In this document: in pieces, positions 1-10,176 of the stretch
How the letters are laid out: the number at the start of each line of letters is the position of its first letter
How positions within the stretch are numbered: the first letter of the stretch is position 1
NCBI RefSeq assembly: GCF_002192415.1
Contig: NZ_CP021780.1
Location: forward strand, 4,650,001-4,714,000
Direction: 5' to 3'
Length of the DNA: 64,000 bases
From: Paenibacillus donghaensis
GTDB taxonomy: Bacteria > Bacillota > Bacilli > Paenibacillales > Paenibacillaceae
The notes under the pieces: generated by a model
The model's database searches: none
Told to the model about the DNA's origin: nothing
The model's input: only the letters and a program-made list of their open reading frames with translations
Made by a program: the position numbers and the translations under genes

Positions 1-294
1 CCATTCCTATTATGATACATCTGATCCAATCCAAAACGTCTACTCACTGTAAAAATGCATCAGATTGGCGGTTTTTTTCCGTTTTGGAGGCAATAGTTGC
101 AAAAATGGCTACTACCTGTGCCACGGTATGATGAGAGTATCGAAGTCTCAGCTCGGTAGGGGTTACTTAAGCCCGAACCATTAATTTAGTTGCAAATATA
201 CATCTAATTTTCCGATTTTTTCCGTTTTGGAGGAAATAAGTGCAAAAAGGCATCTAATTTGGAGATTCGAGCGTCATATTGCCCTCGAAAGACA

Positions 295-383
295 ATTTAG
301 TGGTAACTTTTCCATATATGTCATGAAAACCAAACACTAGCTGGGAGTTAACGGTAGATTTTCCCCATAGCCACCTACGTGTT
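295..383 (-). repeat. Dispersed intergenic repeat, copy 1 (matches about 49247-49339)
   Basis: Read on the minus strand this contains GTAGGTGGCTATGGGGAAAA, an ACCGTTAA block and a terminal GTTACCACTAA, in the same order and spacing as a plus-strand copy near 49.3 kb. Both copies are intergenic, about 90 bp and imperfect, and lie about 49 kb apart in opposite orientation. No coding capacity or transposase is associated. Confidence 0.7.
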
Positions 384-410
384 TGAACTTAGAACGCTCA
401 AATCTATACA

Positions 411-502
411 AGTGGAAACGGCTACGCCGTCCTTTTATAGGACGGGGCGTTTCAGCGAGAAAGATAAGGGGCATTCATTGCGCGAAGCATATAAATTCTT
501 AT
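411..502 (+). repeat. Dispersed repeat of the AAACGGC-TCGCCGTCC family
   Basis: Contains GAAACGGCTACGCCGTCC, a short G/C-rich palindrome, followed about 70 bp later by ATAAATTCTTAT. A second copy with GAAACGGCTTCGCCGTCC and ATAAATTCTTAA lies at about 36610-36715, also between genes. It looks like a small palindromic intergenic element. Confidence 0.55.
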
Positions 503-737
503 CTTTTGGGAAAAACCCGGGTCCTAAGTAGCAACCACTTTCGCATCTATTTGCTCCCCAGGTCCCACGGCATGCTTCTAAATATTGCTAAATCTGGCCG
601 ACGGTACCTAAGCAGCAGCCAGATTCGCATCTATTACCCCGGAACATACCCGCACGACATTCTAAACCCCAGCCGGGATCTAAGCTATTACCGAATGGGT
701 AGTTCCTTCACAAGCAGCGGCACGGGATGTTCTACTT

Positions 738-776
738 CAAAAAAACCCCCGAAGCCGTCAGGCGGCTTCAGGGGCA
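738..776 (-). terminator. Rho-independent terminator of metG
   Basis: On the minus strand a GC-rich stem (CCCTGAAGCCGCC paired with GGCGGCTTCGGGG-like sequence) is followed by a run of seven T. It starts about 15 bp after the metG stop codon. Confidence 0.9.
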
Positions 777-791
777 AAAATTGCATTCGAT

Positions 792-2819
<2,028 letters not shown>

Positions 2820-2835
2820 TCATCCTTTCTTCTGT

Positions 2836-3130
2836 GAAAAAACAAAAAACTCCCGCCCCATTTCTGGGGCGGGAGAATATTCCCGCGATACCACCCAAAT
2901 TTCCCGGCTCTTCACAGAGCGCAGGCTTCGCCAGTTCCCAACTTGGGAACTGTCCATTAACGCTGGATCACGCCGTGCCCTTACGTGGGGCCGATTAGCC
3001 CCTCCCGCTCGAACACAGTTCCTCCCGGACCATATTCAATCTGGCATTCCCTGCCGGCTCTCAGCGCTTCCGGCTCTCTGTGAAGGTGTCCCGATCTACT
3101 CATCCGTTCCTTGGAAATCAACCTATTATT
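2836..3130 (-). promoter_or_regulatory. T-box riboswitch, methionine specifier, leader of metG
   Basis: The leader (minus strand) has a stem I with GAGAGCCGG and GCTGAGAGCC distal motifs, a specifier loop in which ATG (3031-3033) follows GAAT and precedes a purine, and the T-box sequence TGGGTGGTATCGCGGGA at 2881-2897. The TGGT there can pair with the ACCA end of uncharged tRNA-Met. A competing terminator hairpin (2850-2875, then TTTTTT) follows immediately. Uncharged tRNA-Met should stabilise the antiterminator and let RNA polymerase read into metG. The 5' limit is approximate. Confidence 0.95.
2841..2876 (-). terminator. Conditional terminator of the metG T-box leader
   Basis: Stem CTCCCGCCCC / GGGGCGGGAG around the loop AGAAAT, followed by TTTTTTG. 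Its 5' arm overlaps the antiterminator, as expected for transcriptional T-box control. Confidence 0.93.
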
Positions 3131-3159
3131 GAAAATATACCCAAAGAGATGCCTTCCTG

Positions 3160-3429
3160 TCAAGTCGCCCCGGTCTGTCCCTCTCCCGGCGCTCCGCCTT
3201 TGGGCGGCGGAACCGGATCAAGACCTCCAGGATGGAAGGGATGGCATTTGCCGATCCGCTTCACCGCCAGCCAGGAGCCTTTCAGCGGGCCATGCAGCTC
3301 AATCGCCTCCAGGGCATAGGCCGAGCAGGTTGGATAGAAGCGGCAGGTCGGCGGCTTCAGCGGGGAAATGAACTTGCGGTAGATGCGGATTGGAGCTTGT
3401 ACCGTTCTGCGTACGATAGGCATGCTCAT
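3160..3429 (-). CDS. yidD: Membrane protein insertion efficiency factor YidD
   Basis: An 89-residue small amphipathic protein of the YidD family, thought to assist YidC/Sec-dependent insertion of inner-membrane proteins. The family core [15 protein letters not shown] is at about residues 29-43, followed by [19 protein letters not shown], which contains the conserved RI.KCHPF.PGG motif; the protein ends in a charged tail. The start codon overlaps the zur stop codon (ATGA), indicating translational coupling. In many bacteria yidD lies near rnpA and the replication origin, so its place behind a zinc regulator is unusual. Confidence 0.93.
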   Translation of the reverse strand: MSMPIVRRTVQAPIRIYRKFISPLKPPTCRFYPTCSAYALEAIELHGPLKGSWLAVKRIGKCHPFHPGGLDPVPPPKGGAPGEGQTGAT

Positions 3430-3890
3430 CTACCTTCTTTGGAATCAGCGGCGACGGCAACAGCTTCTTCTTCACGGCTTTCTTCGCATTCTCTGCAATA
3501 ACCGAACACCTCAAATTTATGCTTGACCACCCGGAACTGGTCCGGGGTATCGGTTAGGTTCATCGGACAGAAATGAATCGGATAGGTCTTCTCGCATTGA
3601 AGGCAAATCATATGATGATGGTGCTGGTTACGGCTGCAGCTTCCTTTGAACTTCACACCTTCTTCAAAAACAACCTGCTCCAGCACACCCAGCTCCTCCA
3701 TCACCCGCAAATTGCGGTATACGGTATCGAAGCTTAGCCCGCTGTACTTCTGGCCCATATGCTCGTAAACATCCTTCGCAGACAAATATCCTGTGTTCTC
3801 GCCGAACAACCTGGCAAGCGTTTTGCGCTGGTCGGTGATTCGCAGTCCCTGCTCCGACATGGCTTCCAGTATTTGTTCTGTCGACAGCAT
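3426..3890 (-). CDS. zur: Fur-family zinc uptake repressor (Zur-like)
   Basis: A metal-dependent repressor of about 154 residues. An N-terminal winged helix ends in SFDTVYRNL, the DNA-recognition region, where B. subtilis Zur has the very similar SFDTIYRNL. The C-terminal dimer domain has [11 protein letters not shown] and the later pair CRECE, i.e. the histidine cluster and CxxC pairs that bind regulatory and structural zinc. Similarity is closer to Zur than to PerR or Fur as I recall those sequences, but metal identity is inferred. The start at 3890 is chosen because GGGAGATG lies about 6 bp upstream, whereas an in-frame ATG at 3911 has no ribosome binding site. It is co-transcribed with yidD. 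Confidence 0.85.
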   Translation of the reverse strand: MLSTEQILEAMSEQGLRITDQRKTLARLFGENTGYLSAKDVYEHMGQKYSGLSFDTVYRNLRVMEELGVLEQVVFEEGVKFKGSCSRNQHHHHMICLQCEKTYPIHFCPMNLTDTPDQFRVVKHKFEVFGYCRECEESREEEAVAVAADSKEGR

Positions 3891-4000
3891 ACGCTCATCT
3901 CCCATTAACATAAGTTCATTTGTGTTGCACTCTCTTTATAATGCCCCAAAACAAATGCCCCGTCAATGAAGCTGCTCTCTTCGCCTTCCGCAAACAGAAA

Positions 4001-4030
4001 TGGCGGCTTCCATGAATGGAAGCCGCCGTC
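4001..4030 (-). terminator. Hairpin between the CuAO-N/PKD gene and zur
   Basis: A perfect 10-bp stem, GGCGGCTTCC / GGAAGCCGCC, lies just after the stop codon of the 4047-6266 gene on the minus strand. The following T content is modest (ATTTCTGTTTG), so it is a probable rather than certain intrinsic terminator. Confidence 0.65.
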
Positions 4031-4046
4031 AATGCTGCTGTCCTGC

Positions 4047-6266
4047 TTATTTCTTCGCAGGCAGTGGGGTGAACAGGAAATTAACCGGCAGATTACTGCC
4101 TGAAGCCGCTGTGAAATAAATCTCTACAGAGCTTTCATAATCGCCGTTGCGGAAGATCACACTGTTCTCCTGGGCGGTTTTCAGGCTTCCTACGTTAGGC
4201 ACCTGCACAACCGAACCGTTGACCAGAACCGAGCCCATATATTGCCCGCCGCGCGGATTGAACGTAATCACAGTATTTGGCGCAACGCGGTGCACAATAA
4301 TCTTGTAAATCACACCGAAGTTTCCTGCGTTGGAAGCTTCCGTTAAGTACATCGGGTCCATCCCAGGCAGATTGATGTCCTTAGTGTTGTCGCCAAGCAA
4401 CAATCTTGCCGGCGTGAGTCCAACAACATCATTAACCTCCATGATCCGCGTGGAGTTCGGATAGGTACCGCGGTTGTGCACACCATCACTGTCCAGGATC
4501 GGTAAGGTTGGCATAGTAGCCAGCGGGTCCTTCGTCTCATCGATCATCAGTACGGTATACGTAATCGGCAGATCGCTGTTCAGATCGCCTTGCAGGGAGA
4601 TGATCTCGCCCAGCTTCATTGGGATCTTATTCAGCTCCGTAAGAATGGAGACACTCTCGCCAGGCTGGACAACGACCGTCCGGTCAGGATCGCCCATACC
4701 AGCCAATGCCTCCCAATAGCGCTGTACAGAGGCTTTGCCTGTTCCAGCCGCATAAGGTGATGGACCTGCCATGCCAATGGCTTCGGTTGTGATGGTTGCA
4801 GGCGTCTGATTGTTATTGGTTGCAATCAGATAGAGCTTGGCTCTGATATTCAGATTATTCTGATGGTGAATCAAGAAGCGGGTCGGCCCTTCCGCTGTTT
4901 CGCGGTAGGTAATCCCTTGGGTATAGACCGTTTCCGGGCTGTTGGCGCGAATCAGTGTGTACGGCTCGGAAGAGAGATTGTAGGCAACATCCGGCCAGCT
5001 TGTAACGGTCTCATTTACATCAATCGCAAACGCACTGCCCGGCGCTGCAAACAGCTTGTTGAATTCACCCTCGGTATACAAGGTTTCGTCCGTAATATTA
5101 ATCGTCTTCTCGACACTGCTTATCGCACCATGCGAGTCGGTTACCTGCAGGCGGATGGTAACCGGTCCGGGCAGGAAGAAAGCATCCGCCTTGCTGGTCC
5201 ATGCCGAAGTTATGGCATCCCCATCCGGGTCACTGCTATACTCCGTGTAAGTGACCAGTTCCCCCATCTTGTACTCTTCCTTATCGGTAGTGAATTCCGC
5301 TACCGGAGGAGTGTTGGGCTTCAGCACATTGATGGTCAGGGAGTAAGGATCACTCGTTTGCGCATTCGCATCCACTACCGAATAGGTGACAACGTAGGTT
5401 CCAGGCTGGTCATACACCTCCCGCTTGTCGCCTCCCCAATTTTCCCTGACAATTGGGCTGCCGCTAGGAGTCGTGCTGGAGGTTATGAAGGACACAAGCT
5501 CACCAGCATAGATTTCGGTGGGCTGCACCGTGAAGGAAGCGGTTGGTTTATTTTTGATGCCCAGGTCAAGGATGACCCGTTTCTGAATGTTGTCCACGGT
5601 ATAATTAATTTTGAGTGCATAAGTAATGGAAGTCAGAGGAATCATGAAGGTGCCTTTATATTGGTAAGCTGGACCTTTCATGGTTACCTTAGTGCCGTTG
5701 ACCGTATATACCTTGCTGTTGGTCTTGAAGCGCATCACATTGCTGCCGCTGGTAACAACAACCTCTTTGGTTTTGGCTTCATACGTATATTTGACACCTA
5801 CCCGCTCGACCATTGCACGGATGGAGACGTAGGATACGCCATTCTTGACTGCCATAGGCTGGTTCGCCAGATAGGGTACTCCATTGAAAAACATCTTGTT
5901 GCTGTTCATCATCAGCACCAGCTGGTTTGCTCCGGCCGCCGAAATCGGTGGAAGGGCAGAGGGAGCCGGTGTTGTGGATGGAAGCGGCATCAACTGCTCA
6001 GGAAGCAGGTTGGCCGGAGGTTCAGTCGGAAGAGGTGTGGCTTCCGGCAACGCTGTTTCCGTTGGCACAACCTCTCCAGGCACTGCGCTAGGAAGCACTT
6101 CCGTTGTTGTGATCGGTTGATCAGCCACCGGGGTCGGGGTGGGCTGCACCACATTTTGCACGGCAGGCACCTGGGTGCTGGTAACCGTTTCTGCAAATGC
6201 GGGTACTGCGGATGCGGCCTGGGAAATGGCCAATACTGCAACTAGCGTTAACTTTTTAAAATCCAT
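4047..6266 (-). CDS. Secreted protein with copper-amine-oxidase-like N-terminal domain and PKD repeats
   Basis: A 739-residue exported protein. A Sec signal peptide occupies about residues 1-25 (cleavage near AFAET). A Pro/Thr-rich low-complexity linker follows (about 26-110). Residues about 113-235 resemble the copper amine oxidase N-terminal (stalk) domain, with QLVLMMNSNKMFFNG, then SYVSIRAMVERVG and a MIPLTSITYAL block; in Paenibacillus and relatives this domain is common in extracellular proteins and is not itself an oxidase. About 240-400 holds two PKD-like immunoglobulin folds (NTPPVAEFTTDKEEY and an SSDPDGD loop). The last 300 residues are not recognised. No LPXTG or SLH anchor is visible, so it is probably released or loosely wall-associated. 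A role in surface adhesion or matrix is inference. Confidence 0.8.
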   Translation of the reverse strand: MDFKKLTLVAVLAISQAASAVPAFAETVTSTQVPAVQNVVQPTPTPVADQPITTTEVLPSAVPGEVVPTETALPEATPLPTEPPANLLPEQLMPLPSTTPAPSALPPISAAGANQLVLMMNSNKMFFNGVPYLANQPMAVKNGVSYVSIRAMVERVGVKYTYEAKTKEVVVTSGSNVMRFKTNSKVYTVNGTKVTMKGPAYQYKGTFMIPLTSITYALKINYTVDNIQKRVILDLGIKNKPTASFTVQPTEIYAGELVSFITSSTTPSGSPIVRENWGGDKREVYDQPGTYVVTYSVVDANAQTSDPYSLTINVLKPNTPPVAEFTTDKEEYKMGELVTYTEYSSDPDGDAITSAWTSKADAFFLPGPVTIRLQVTDSHGAISSVEKTINITDETLYTEGEFNKLFAAPGSAFAIDVNETVTSWPDVAYNLSSEPYTLIRANSPETVYTQGITYRETAEGPTRFLIHHQNNLNIRAKLYLIATNNNQTPATITTEAIGMAGPSPYAAGTGKASVQRYWEALAGMGDPDRTVVVQPGESVSILTELNKIPMKLGEIISLQGDLNSDLPITYTVLMIDETKDPLATMPTLPILDSDGVHNRGTYPNSTRIMEVNDVVGLTPARLLLGDNTKDINLPGMDPMYLTEASNAGNFGVIYKIIVHRVAPNTVITFNPRGGQYMGSVLVNGSVVQVPNVGSLKTAQENSVIFRNGDYESSVEIYFTAASGSNLPVNFLFTPLPAKK

Positions 6267-6343
6267 GATATGACTCCTTCTACTCCTATTTGTAAATACA
6301 GGAAGATATACTTAGGTAGGTTATCCTTCCTCTATTCCCGCAA

Positions 6344-6390
6344 AAACCATGCTGCCGCCCTTGAAAGGGCGGCAGCATGGTTTTTGCCAC
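6344..6390. terminator. Strong symmetrical hairpin inside the 5' leader of the CuAO-N/PKD gene
   Basis: A nearly perfect 17-bp stem (ACCATGCTGCCGCCC / GGGCGGCAGCATGGT) flanked by A and T runs, so it could terminate transcription in either direction. It lies about 80 bp upstream of the ATG at 6266 on the same strand, and no plus-strand gene ends here. The gene's promoter is therefore either between 6267 and 6340, or the hairpin is a conditional terminator in a leader RNA. Confidence 0.75.
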
Positions 6391-6646
6391 GTTCTCTTTA
6401 CAAAACATAGTATTAGACGCGAGGTTAAACAAAAAGTTTCATTTTCAGCAAATAAAGATTAGGATTTGAAACCCTTGATTTTACAAAACCGGTGGCACTA
6501 AAGATCTATTCTCCCTTTTTTTCATAATAAAAATGACTTTTTTATTTATTATTTGCTTTTACAGCGTCCACCTATATATCCGCTCGCAGGTTCGGTAGAG
6601 AACGGACTGTCGCTTTCCCCCTCTCGCTTATCTCTGCTACTTCATA
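6391..6646. other. A/T-rich intergenic stretch, no gene found
   Basis: Very A/T-rich, with poly-A/T tracts around 6510-6560. I looked on the minus strand for a known riboswitch (c-di-GMP, SAM, glycine, Mg) and found no conserved core. It may hold the promoter of the downstream secreted-protein gene. Confidence 0.5.
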
Positions 6647-6685
6647 AAAACGGCTATCCTCAGATGATGAGGATAACCGTTTTTT
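6647..6685 (-). terminator. Terminator of the first sugar-ABC/two-component cluster
   Basis: Stem AAACGGTTATCC / GGATAGCCGTTT type (plus-strand AAACGGCTATCCTCA with TGAGGATAACCGTTTTTT), located just after the stop codon of the response regulator gene. Confidence 0.85.
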
Positions 6686-6694
6686 AGGCACTTT

Positions 6695-7486
6695 TTACAC
6701 TTCAGCCTTCCGGTGGCGGTCGCGGTATTCCTTCGGCGACATTCCCGTCTGCTTCTGGAACACCTTGGTGAAATAGCGCCGTTCCTGATAGCCGATCCCG
6801 GCACCGATCACAGCAATGCTCTTGCCTGTGCTCTCCAGCATGAACTTGGCCGCTTCGATCCGCTGCAGAGTCACATATTCCACGAAGGTCATCGCGAAGC
6901 GGTTCTTGAACAGCAGGCAGAAATAGCTGCTGCTGATACCGATCCGGCTGGCTACCTCTTCAATGCCAATATCCGTATTCAGCCGCTCCGTTATATACTG
7001 CACAGCCAGGCTCATCAGCTGGTCCGGTGTTTTTTTGGCAGAACCGGTCTCGGCAGCAGGCGTCTCCTGGAACAACGGAATGCTGTTGTATAACTTGTCT
7101 TTGAATTGTCTGCTGAGAATCTTGACGCCGATCTCCCGCACTTTCCGTCCCAGGTCCTCGTAGTGGATCGGCTTGCAGATATATTCCTTCACGCCCAGCC
7201 GGATCGCTTCCTGCGCGTAGTCGAACTCCTGGTAGCCGCTGAGAAGCAGCACCTCGCTCTCTAGCCCCATCTCCCGCAGCTTGCTGATGAAAGTCAATCC
7301 GTCCATCACCGGCATGCGGATATCACACAACACCAGATCAGGCCGCTGCTCCTCCGCGATACGCAAGGCCTCCATGCCGCTGCGCGCCATGCCTGCCACG
7401 GTCATCCCCATCTCCTCCCAAGGCAGCACCCGGTTTAGATTGTTCAGAATCGGGGCTTCATCGTCCACTAATAATACCTTTAGCAT
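6695..7486 (-). CDS. AraC-type response regulator (YesN-like)
   Basis: About 263 residues. The N-terminal receiver domain begins MLKVLLVDDEAP and has the phospho-acceptor Asp in LVLCDIRMPVMDG (near residue 55) and a conserved Lys in EYICKPIHYEDL. The C-terminal AraC/XylS double helix-turn-helix is at about 165-260 (DIGIEEVASRIGISSSYFCLLFK, then GYQERRYFTKVFQKQTGMSPKEYR). It should be phosphorylated by the sensor kinase encoded immediately upstream and activate the adjacent transporter. The start at 7486 has a GGGGGAAG site about 7 bp upstream and overlaps the kinase gene by 29 bp; an upstream in-frame extension of about 74 codons runs inside the kinase gene and has no domain features. Confidence 0.92.
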   Translation of the reverse strand: MLKVLLVDDEAPILNNLNRVLPWEEMGMTVAGMARSGMEALRIAEEQRPDLVLCDIRMPVMDGLTFISKLREMGLESEVLLLSGYQEFDYAQEAIRLGVKEYICKPIHYEDLGRKVREIGVKILSRQFKDKLYNSIPLFQETPAAETGSAKKTPDQLMSLAVQYITERLNTDIGIEEVASRIGISSSYFCLLFKNRFAMTFVEYVTLQRIEAAKFMLESTGKSIAVIGAGIGYQERRYFTKVFQKQTGMSPKEYRDRHRKAEV

Positions 7487-9317
7487 AATGATCTTCCCCC
7501 TGCTCGTATTTAGGCATGACGCATTGAATCGTGGTTCCCTCGCCTGGGCTTGCACAGATAAAGATGCCGTACCGTTCGCCGTATTCGATGCGGATCCGGT
7601 CCGCCACACTGCGGATGCCGAGTCCGCGGCGTTCCGGGTGCTCCCGGCTGTCCCGCTCATTGCCGCTCTGCTCATCCACCGGATCATTGACCATGTATTG
7701 GAACACAACCAATTGCTCGCCCGTCATTCCAATTCCGTTATCCTCAATCCGCAGGATCAGGTTGCCCCGCTCCTCCCAGCCACGGATAAGAATCCGGCCC
7801 TTGTAGCCTATGCCTTCGAAGCCATGCTGAATGCTGTTCTCCACCAGCGGCTGGAGCGTAAGCTTCATTACTCCGCAGCTCATCAGCTGCTCAGGGATAT
7901 CAATCTCATAATCGAACAGGTCCTCGAACCGGAACTTCTGGATATCGAGATAATTCCTCAGGTGGGTAATCTCCTCTTCCAGCGTGATCTCATCCCGGTC
8001 CTGAATGCTGATCCGCAGAATGCCCGCCAGCCGGTAGACCATCTTGCTGACCTTGCGGCCTTCGTTCTGCACAGCGAGCACGTTGATCGATTCGAGCGTA
8101 TTGAACAGAAAATGCGGTTTGATCTGGGCCTGCAGCACCCGCATTTCCGCCTGGTTCTTGCGACGTTGTTCCAGCTGGACGCGGTGAAACAGCACGTTGA
8201 TTTTGTCCATCAGATCATTGAACCCCTTGGCCAGCAGCGTCAGCTCGTCCGTGCCCTTCTCTTCCACGCGTGTGGTGAGATCACCATCCTCCACCCGGCG
8301 CATGAACCGCACAATGACAGCAATCCCTCCGGCAATCCGGTTCATAAAAAACAGATTGAAGACTACAGCCGCAGCCAGACACAGCAGGATTACCACCACA
8401 AACCAGCGGGCAAACACAGTCACTTCCCGGGACAACGTGCCCCATGAGGTCACAGAAATCAGGCTCCAGGGGTAATTCTTCAGGTGATAAACTGACAGAA
8501 TGCTTTTGTCACCGTTAAATTCTGTGCGGAAGCTCTGGAACCCCGGCTTAAAGTTGACCTCTCGTGAGGTAAAAGAACTGAAGTGCTGCCCATCCAGCTT
8601 GCTGTCCGGGTCAAACATAATCATGCCGTCATCGTTGACGAGCATGAAGGATACATCCTGGTTGCTGTCACCGATCTTCAGATTGCGGAAGATGGATTCG
8701 AACTCCCAATTCTTGATCTGGACGACCAGAATGCCGATGTTCTGAAAGAAGCTCAGCTCCTTCACCAGCCGGATTTGCGTAAATACCGGTTCGGTTCCCG
8801 TCAGCTCGGGATATTCATGTGGAGCCACCCATTTGGGTACGCCGTTCAGCTCCATCACTTGCTTGTACAGGTCACTTTGCTTAAATTTATCGTAGGGCAG
8901 CGTACGGAAATTCTCTTTATTGAACACCGACACAATCTCCGAGCTGCCTTTGCCATTAAAATTATACAGAAACGCATAGCTGATCGAGGGGTGGTTATAG
9001 AGCAGACTGCGGAAGTTGCGCTGGCTGGCATTCAGGCTGAGCTGCTCGGCATCGGTCAAATCCTGCTTGGAGGGATCATCCGCACTAAGCGCCATATGAA
9101 ACACCGAGGTTGCAATCCCGTTGTCTGTCACATTGTCCATATCCTTGAGTACATTGGAGATGCTGTAGCTGATTGCTTTCAGCGAATATTCAGACTGCTG
9201 GCTGTATTTCTTCTCAATGGAATGATACGTGACGAAGAACATAATCATGCCAAGAATAAACAGGGGAATGATGATCAGGCCCAGAAATGCCGTAAATAAT
9301 TTATAGCGCAAATTCAT
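7458..9317 (-). CDS. Sensor histidine kinase, YesM family
   Basis: A 619-residue membrane kinase that probably senses an extracellular sugar or the liganded binding protein. One transmembrane helix lies at about residues 8-30, a large extracytoplasmic sensor at 31-295, and a second helix at about 298-322 (WFVVVILLCLAAAVVFNLFF). A HAMP region (GGIAVIVRFMRRVEDGDLTTRV) follows. The phospho-acceptor His is in QIKPHFLFNTLES near residue 401. The ATPase domain has the N box LQPLVENSIQHGFEG and the G box EDNGIGMTGEQ. Gene order binding protein, two permeases, kinase, regulator on one strand argues for a dedicated sugar-response unit. Confidence 0.93.
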   Translation of the reverse strand: MNLRYKLFTAFLGLIIIPLFILGMIMFFVTYHSIEKKYSQQSEYSLKAISYSISNVLKDMDNVTDNGIATSVFHMALSADDPSKQDLTDAEQLSLNASQRNFRSLLYNHPSISYAFLYNFNGKGSSEIVSVFNKENFRTLPYDKFKQSDLYKQVMELNGVPKWVAPHEYPELTGTEPVFTQIRLVKELSFFQNIGILVVQIKNWEFESIFRNLKIGDSNQDVSFMLVNDDGMIMFDPDSKLDGQHFSSFTSREVNFKPGFQSFRTEFNGDKSILSVYHLKNYPWSLISVTSWGTLSREVTVFARWFVVVILLCLAAAVVFNLFFMNRIAGGIAVIVRFMRRVEDGDLTTRVEEKGTDELTLLAKGFNDLMDKINVLFHRVQLEQRRKNQAEMRVLQAQIKPHFLFNTLESINVLAVQNEGRKVSKMVYRLAGILRISIQDRDEITLEEEITHLRNYLDIQKFRFEDLFDYEIDIPEQLMSCGVMKLTLQPLVENSIQHGFEGIGYKGRILIRGWEERGNLILRIEDNGIGMTGEQLVVFQYMVNDPVDEQSGNERDSREHPERRGLGIRSVADRIRIEYGERYGIFICASPGEGTTIQCVMPKYEQGEDHYAKGIISGR

Positions 9318-9345
9318 CGGCCCATGCTCCTGACTACGAATAGAA

Positions 9346-10176
9346 TTATCCCTTCACGCCGCCTGCGGTTACCCCTTCAATGATCTTCTCCTGCAGAATC
9401 GCATAGATGACAATAACGGGAACCACACTGAAGACGATCCCTGCCGACATTTGTGCATAGTTCATCTGGTATTGATCACGGAATTGGACCATCCCCACCG
9501 GAAGGGTTCGCAGCTCATCATTGGACAGAAAATAATTGGCCAGCAGGAATTCATTCCAATTTCCCAGGAAATTTATGATGAATACTGTAACCATCGCCGG
9601 AACAGTCAAAGGTACAATAATCTTAGCAAAGATACCTGGTGCCTTCAAGCCATCCATTACGGCTGCCTCTTCAATCTCGCTGGGCAGCGTACGCATGAAA
9701 GCGGCCAATATAATGATCGTAAACGGAATCGCATTGGCAATGTAAGGGATAATCAGTGCCAGATGGGTATTGAGGATGCCCAGCTTACGGACAATCGTAT
9801 ATATCGGCAGCATCAGCGCATTGTTGGGGATCAGCATCCCAATCAGAATCAGGCCATACAAGATCGTATTCCACTTCCCCTGGCGCATCCGGGTGACTGC
9901 AAAAGCAAACATGGAGGCCAGCAGAATAGAGACTACGGAAGCCAGCACAGAAATATACAAGCTGTTGAAAAAGTAGTTGCTGATCTTCGCATTAACCCAA
10001 GCTTCCACATAGTTGTTGAAGGCGAATTCCCGCGGAATGCCAAAAGGGTTCAGCGCGATGGCATTATTGTCTTTTTTGACTGAGGAGAACAGCACAAACA
10101 GGAACGGGAACAGAATCACCAGCAGATAGGACAGCAGCGCGACATGCGGCAGGCTTTTTCTCAGGGTGCGTGGCAT
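9346..10176 (-). CDS. Carbohydrate ABC transporter permease, MalG type
   Basis: A 276-residue integral membrane protein with six predicted helices and the EAA loop EEAAVMDGLKAPGIFAKIIVPLTVP at about residues 170-195, the site that contacts the ATPase. The C-terminus IIEGVTAGGVKG is typical of the CUT1/MalG family. It abuts the MalF-type permease gene (1-base overlap at 10176). No ATPase gene is present in the cluster, so a shared MsmX-type ATPase encoded elsewhere is presumably used. The substrate cannot be told from sequence alone. Confidence 0.93.
   Translation of the reverse strand: MPRTLRKSLPHVALLSYLLVILFPFLFVLFSSVKKDNNAIALNPFGIPREFAFNNYVEAWVNAKISNYFFNSLYISVLASVVSILLASMFAFAVTRMRQGKWNTILYGLILIGMLIPNNALMLPIYTIVRKLGILNTHLALIIPYIANAIPFTIIILAAFMRTLPSEIEEAAVMDGLKAPGIFAKIIVPLTVPAMVTVFIINFLGNWNEFLLANYFLSNDELRTLPVGMVQFRDQYQMNYAQMSAGIVFSVVPVIVIYAILQEKIIEGVTAGGVKG

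Larger units (their letters stand above)
1..735. other. Intergenic region with several degenerate repeats; no gene
   Basis: No reading frame here has a ribosome binding site or a recognisable product. The stretch is a patchwork of degenerate repeats. A unit containing CCGTTTTGGAGG followed by a run near GCAAAAA occurs at about 79-115 and again at about 222-262. A unit containing TTCGCATCTATT occurs at about 522-565 and about 608-650. The segment at about 295-383 is an inverted copy of DNA at about 49247-49339. The segment at about 411-502 resembles DNA at 36610-36715. What is seen is sequence similarity; any function is unknown. Confidence 0.7.

Noticed and set aside
6267..6646. Cyclic-di-GMP or other known riboswitch upstream of the CuAO-N/PKD gene
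   Set aside because: No GGACGCAAA-type core or other conserved aptamer sequence; only a terminator-like hairpin is clear.
7486..7708. N-terminal 74-residue extension of the first AraC-type regulator
   Set aside because: It lies in the kinase gene in another frame, and the true start at 7486 has a strong ribosome binding site and the receiver-domain N-terminus.
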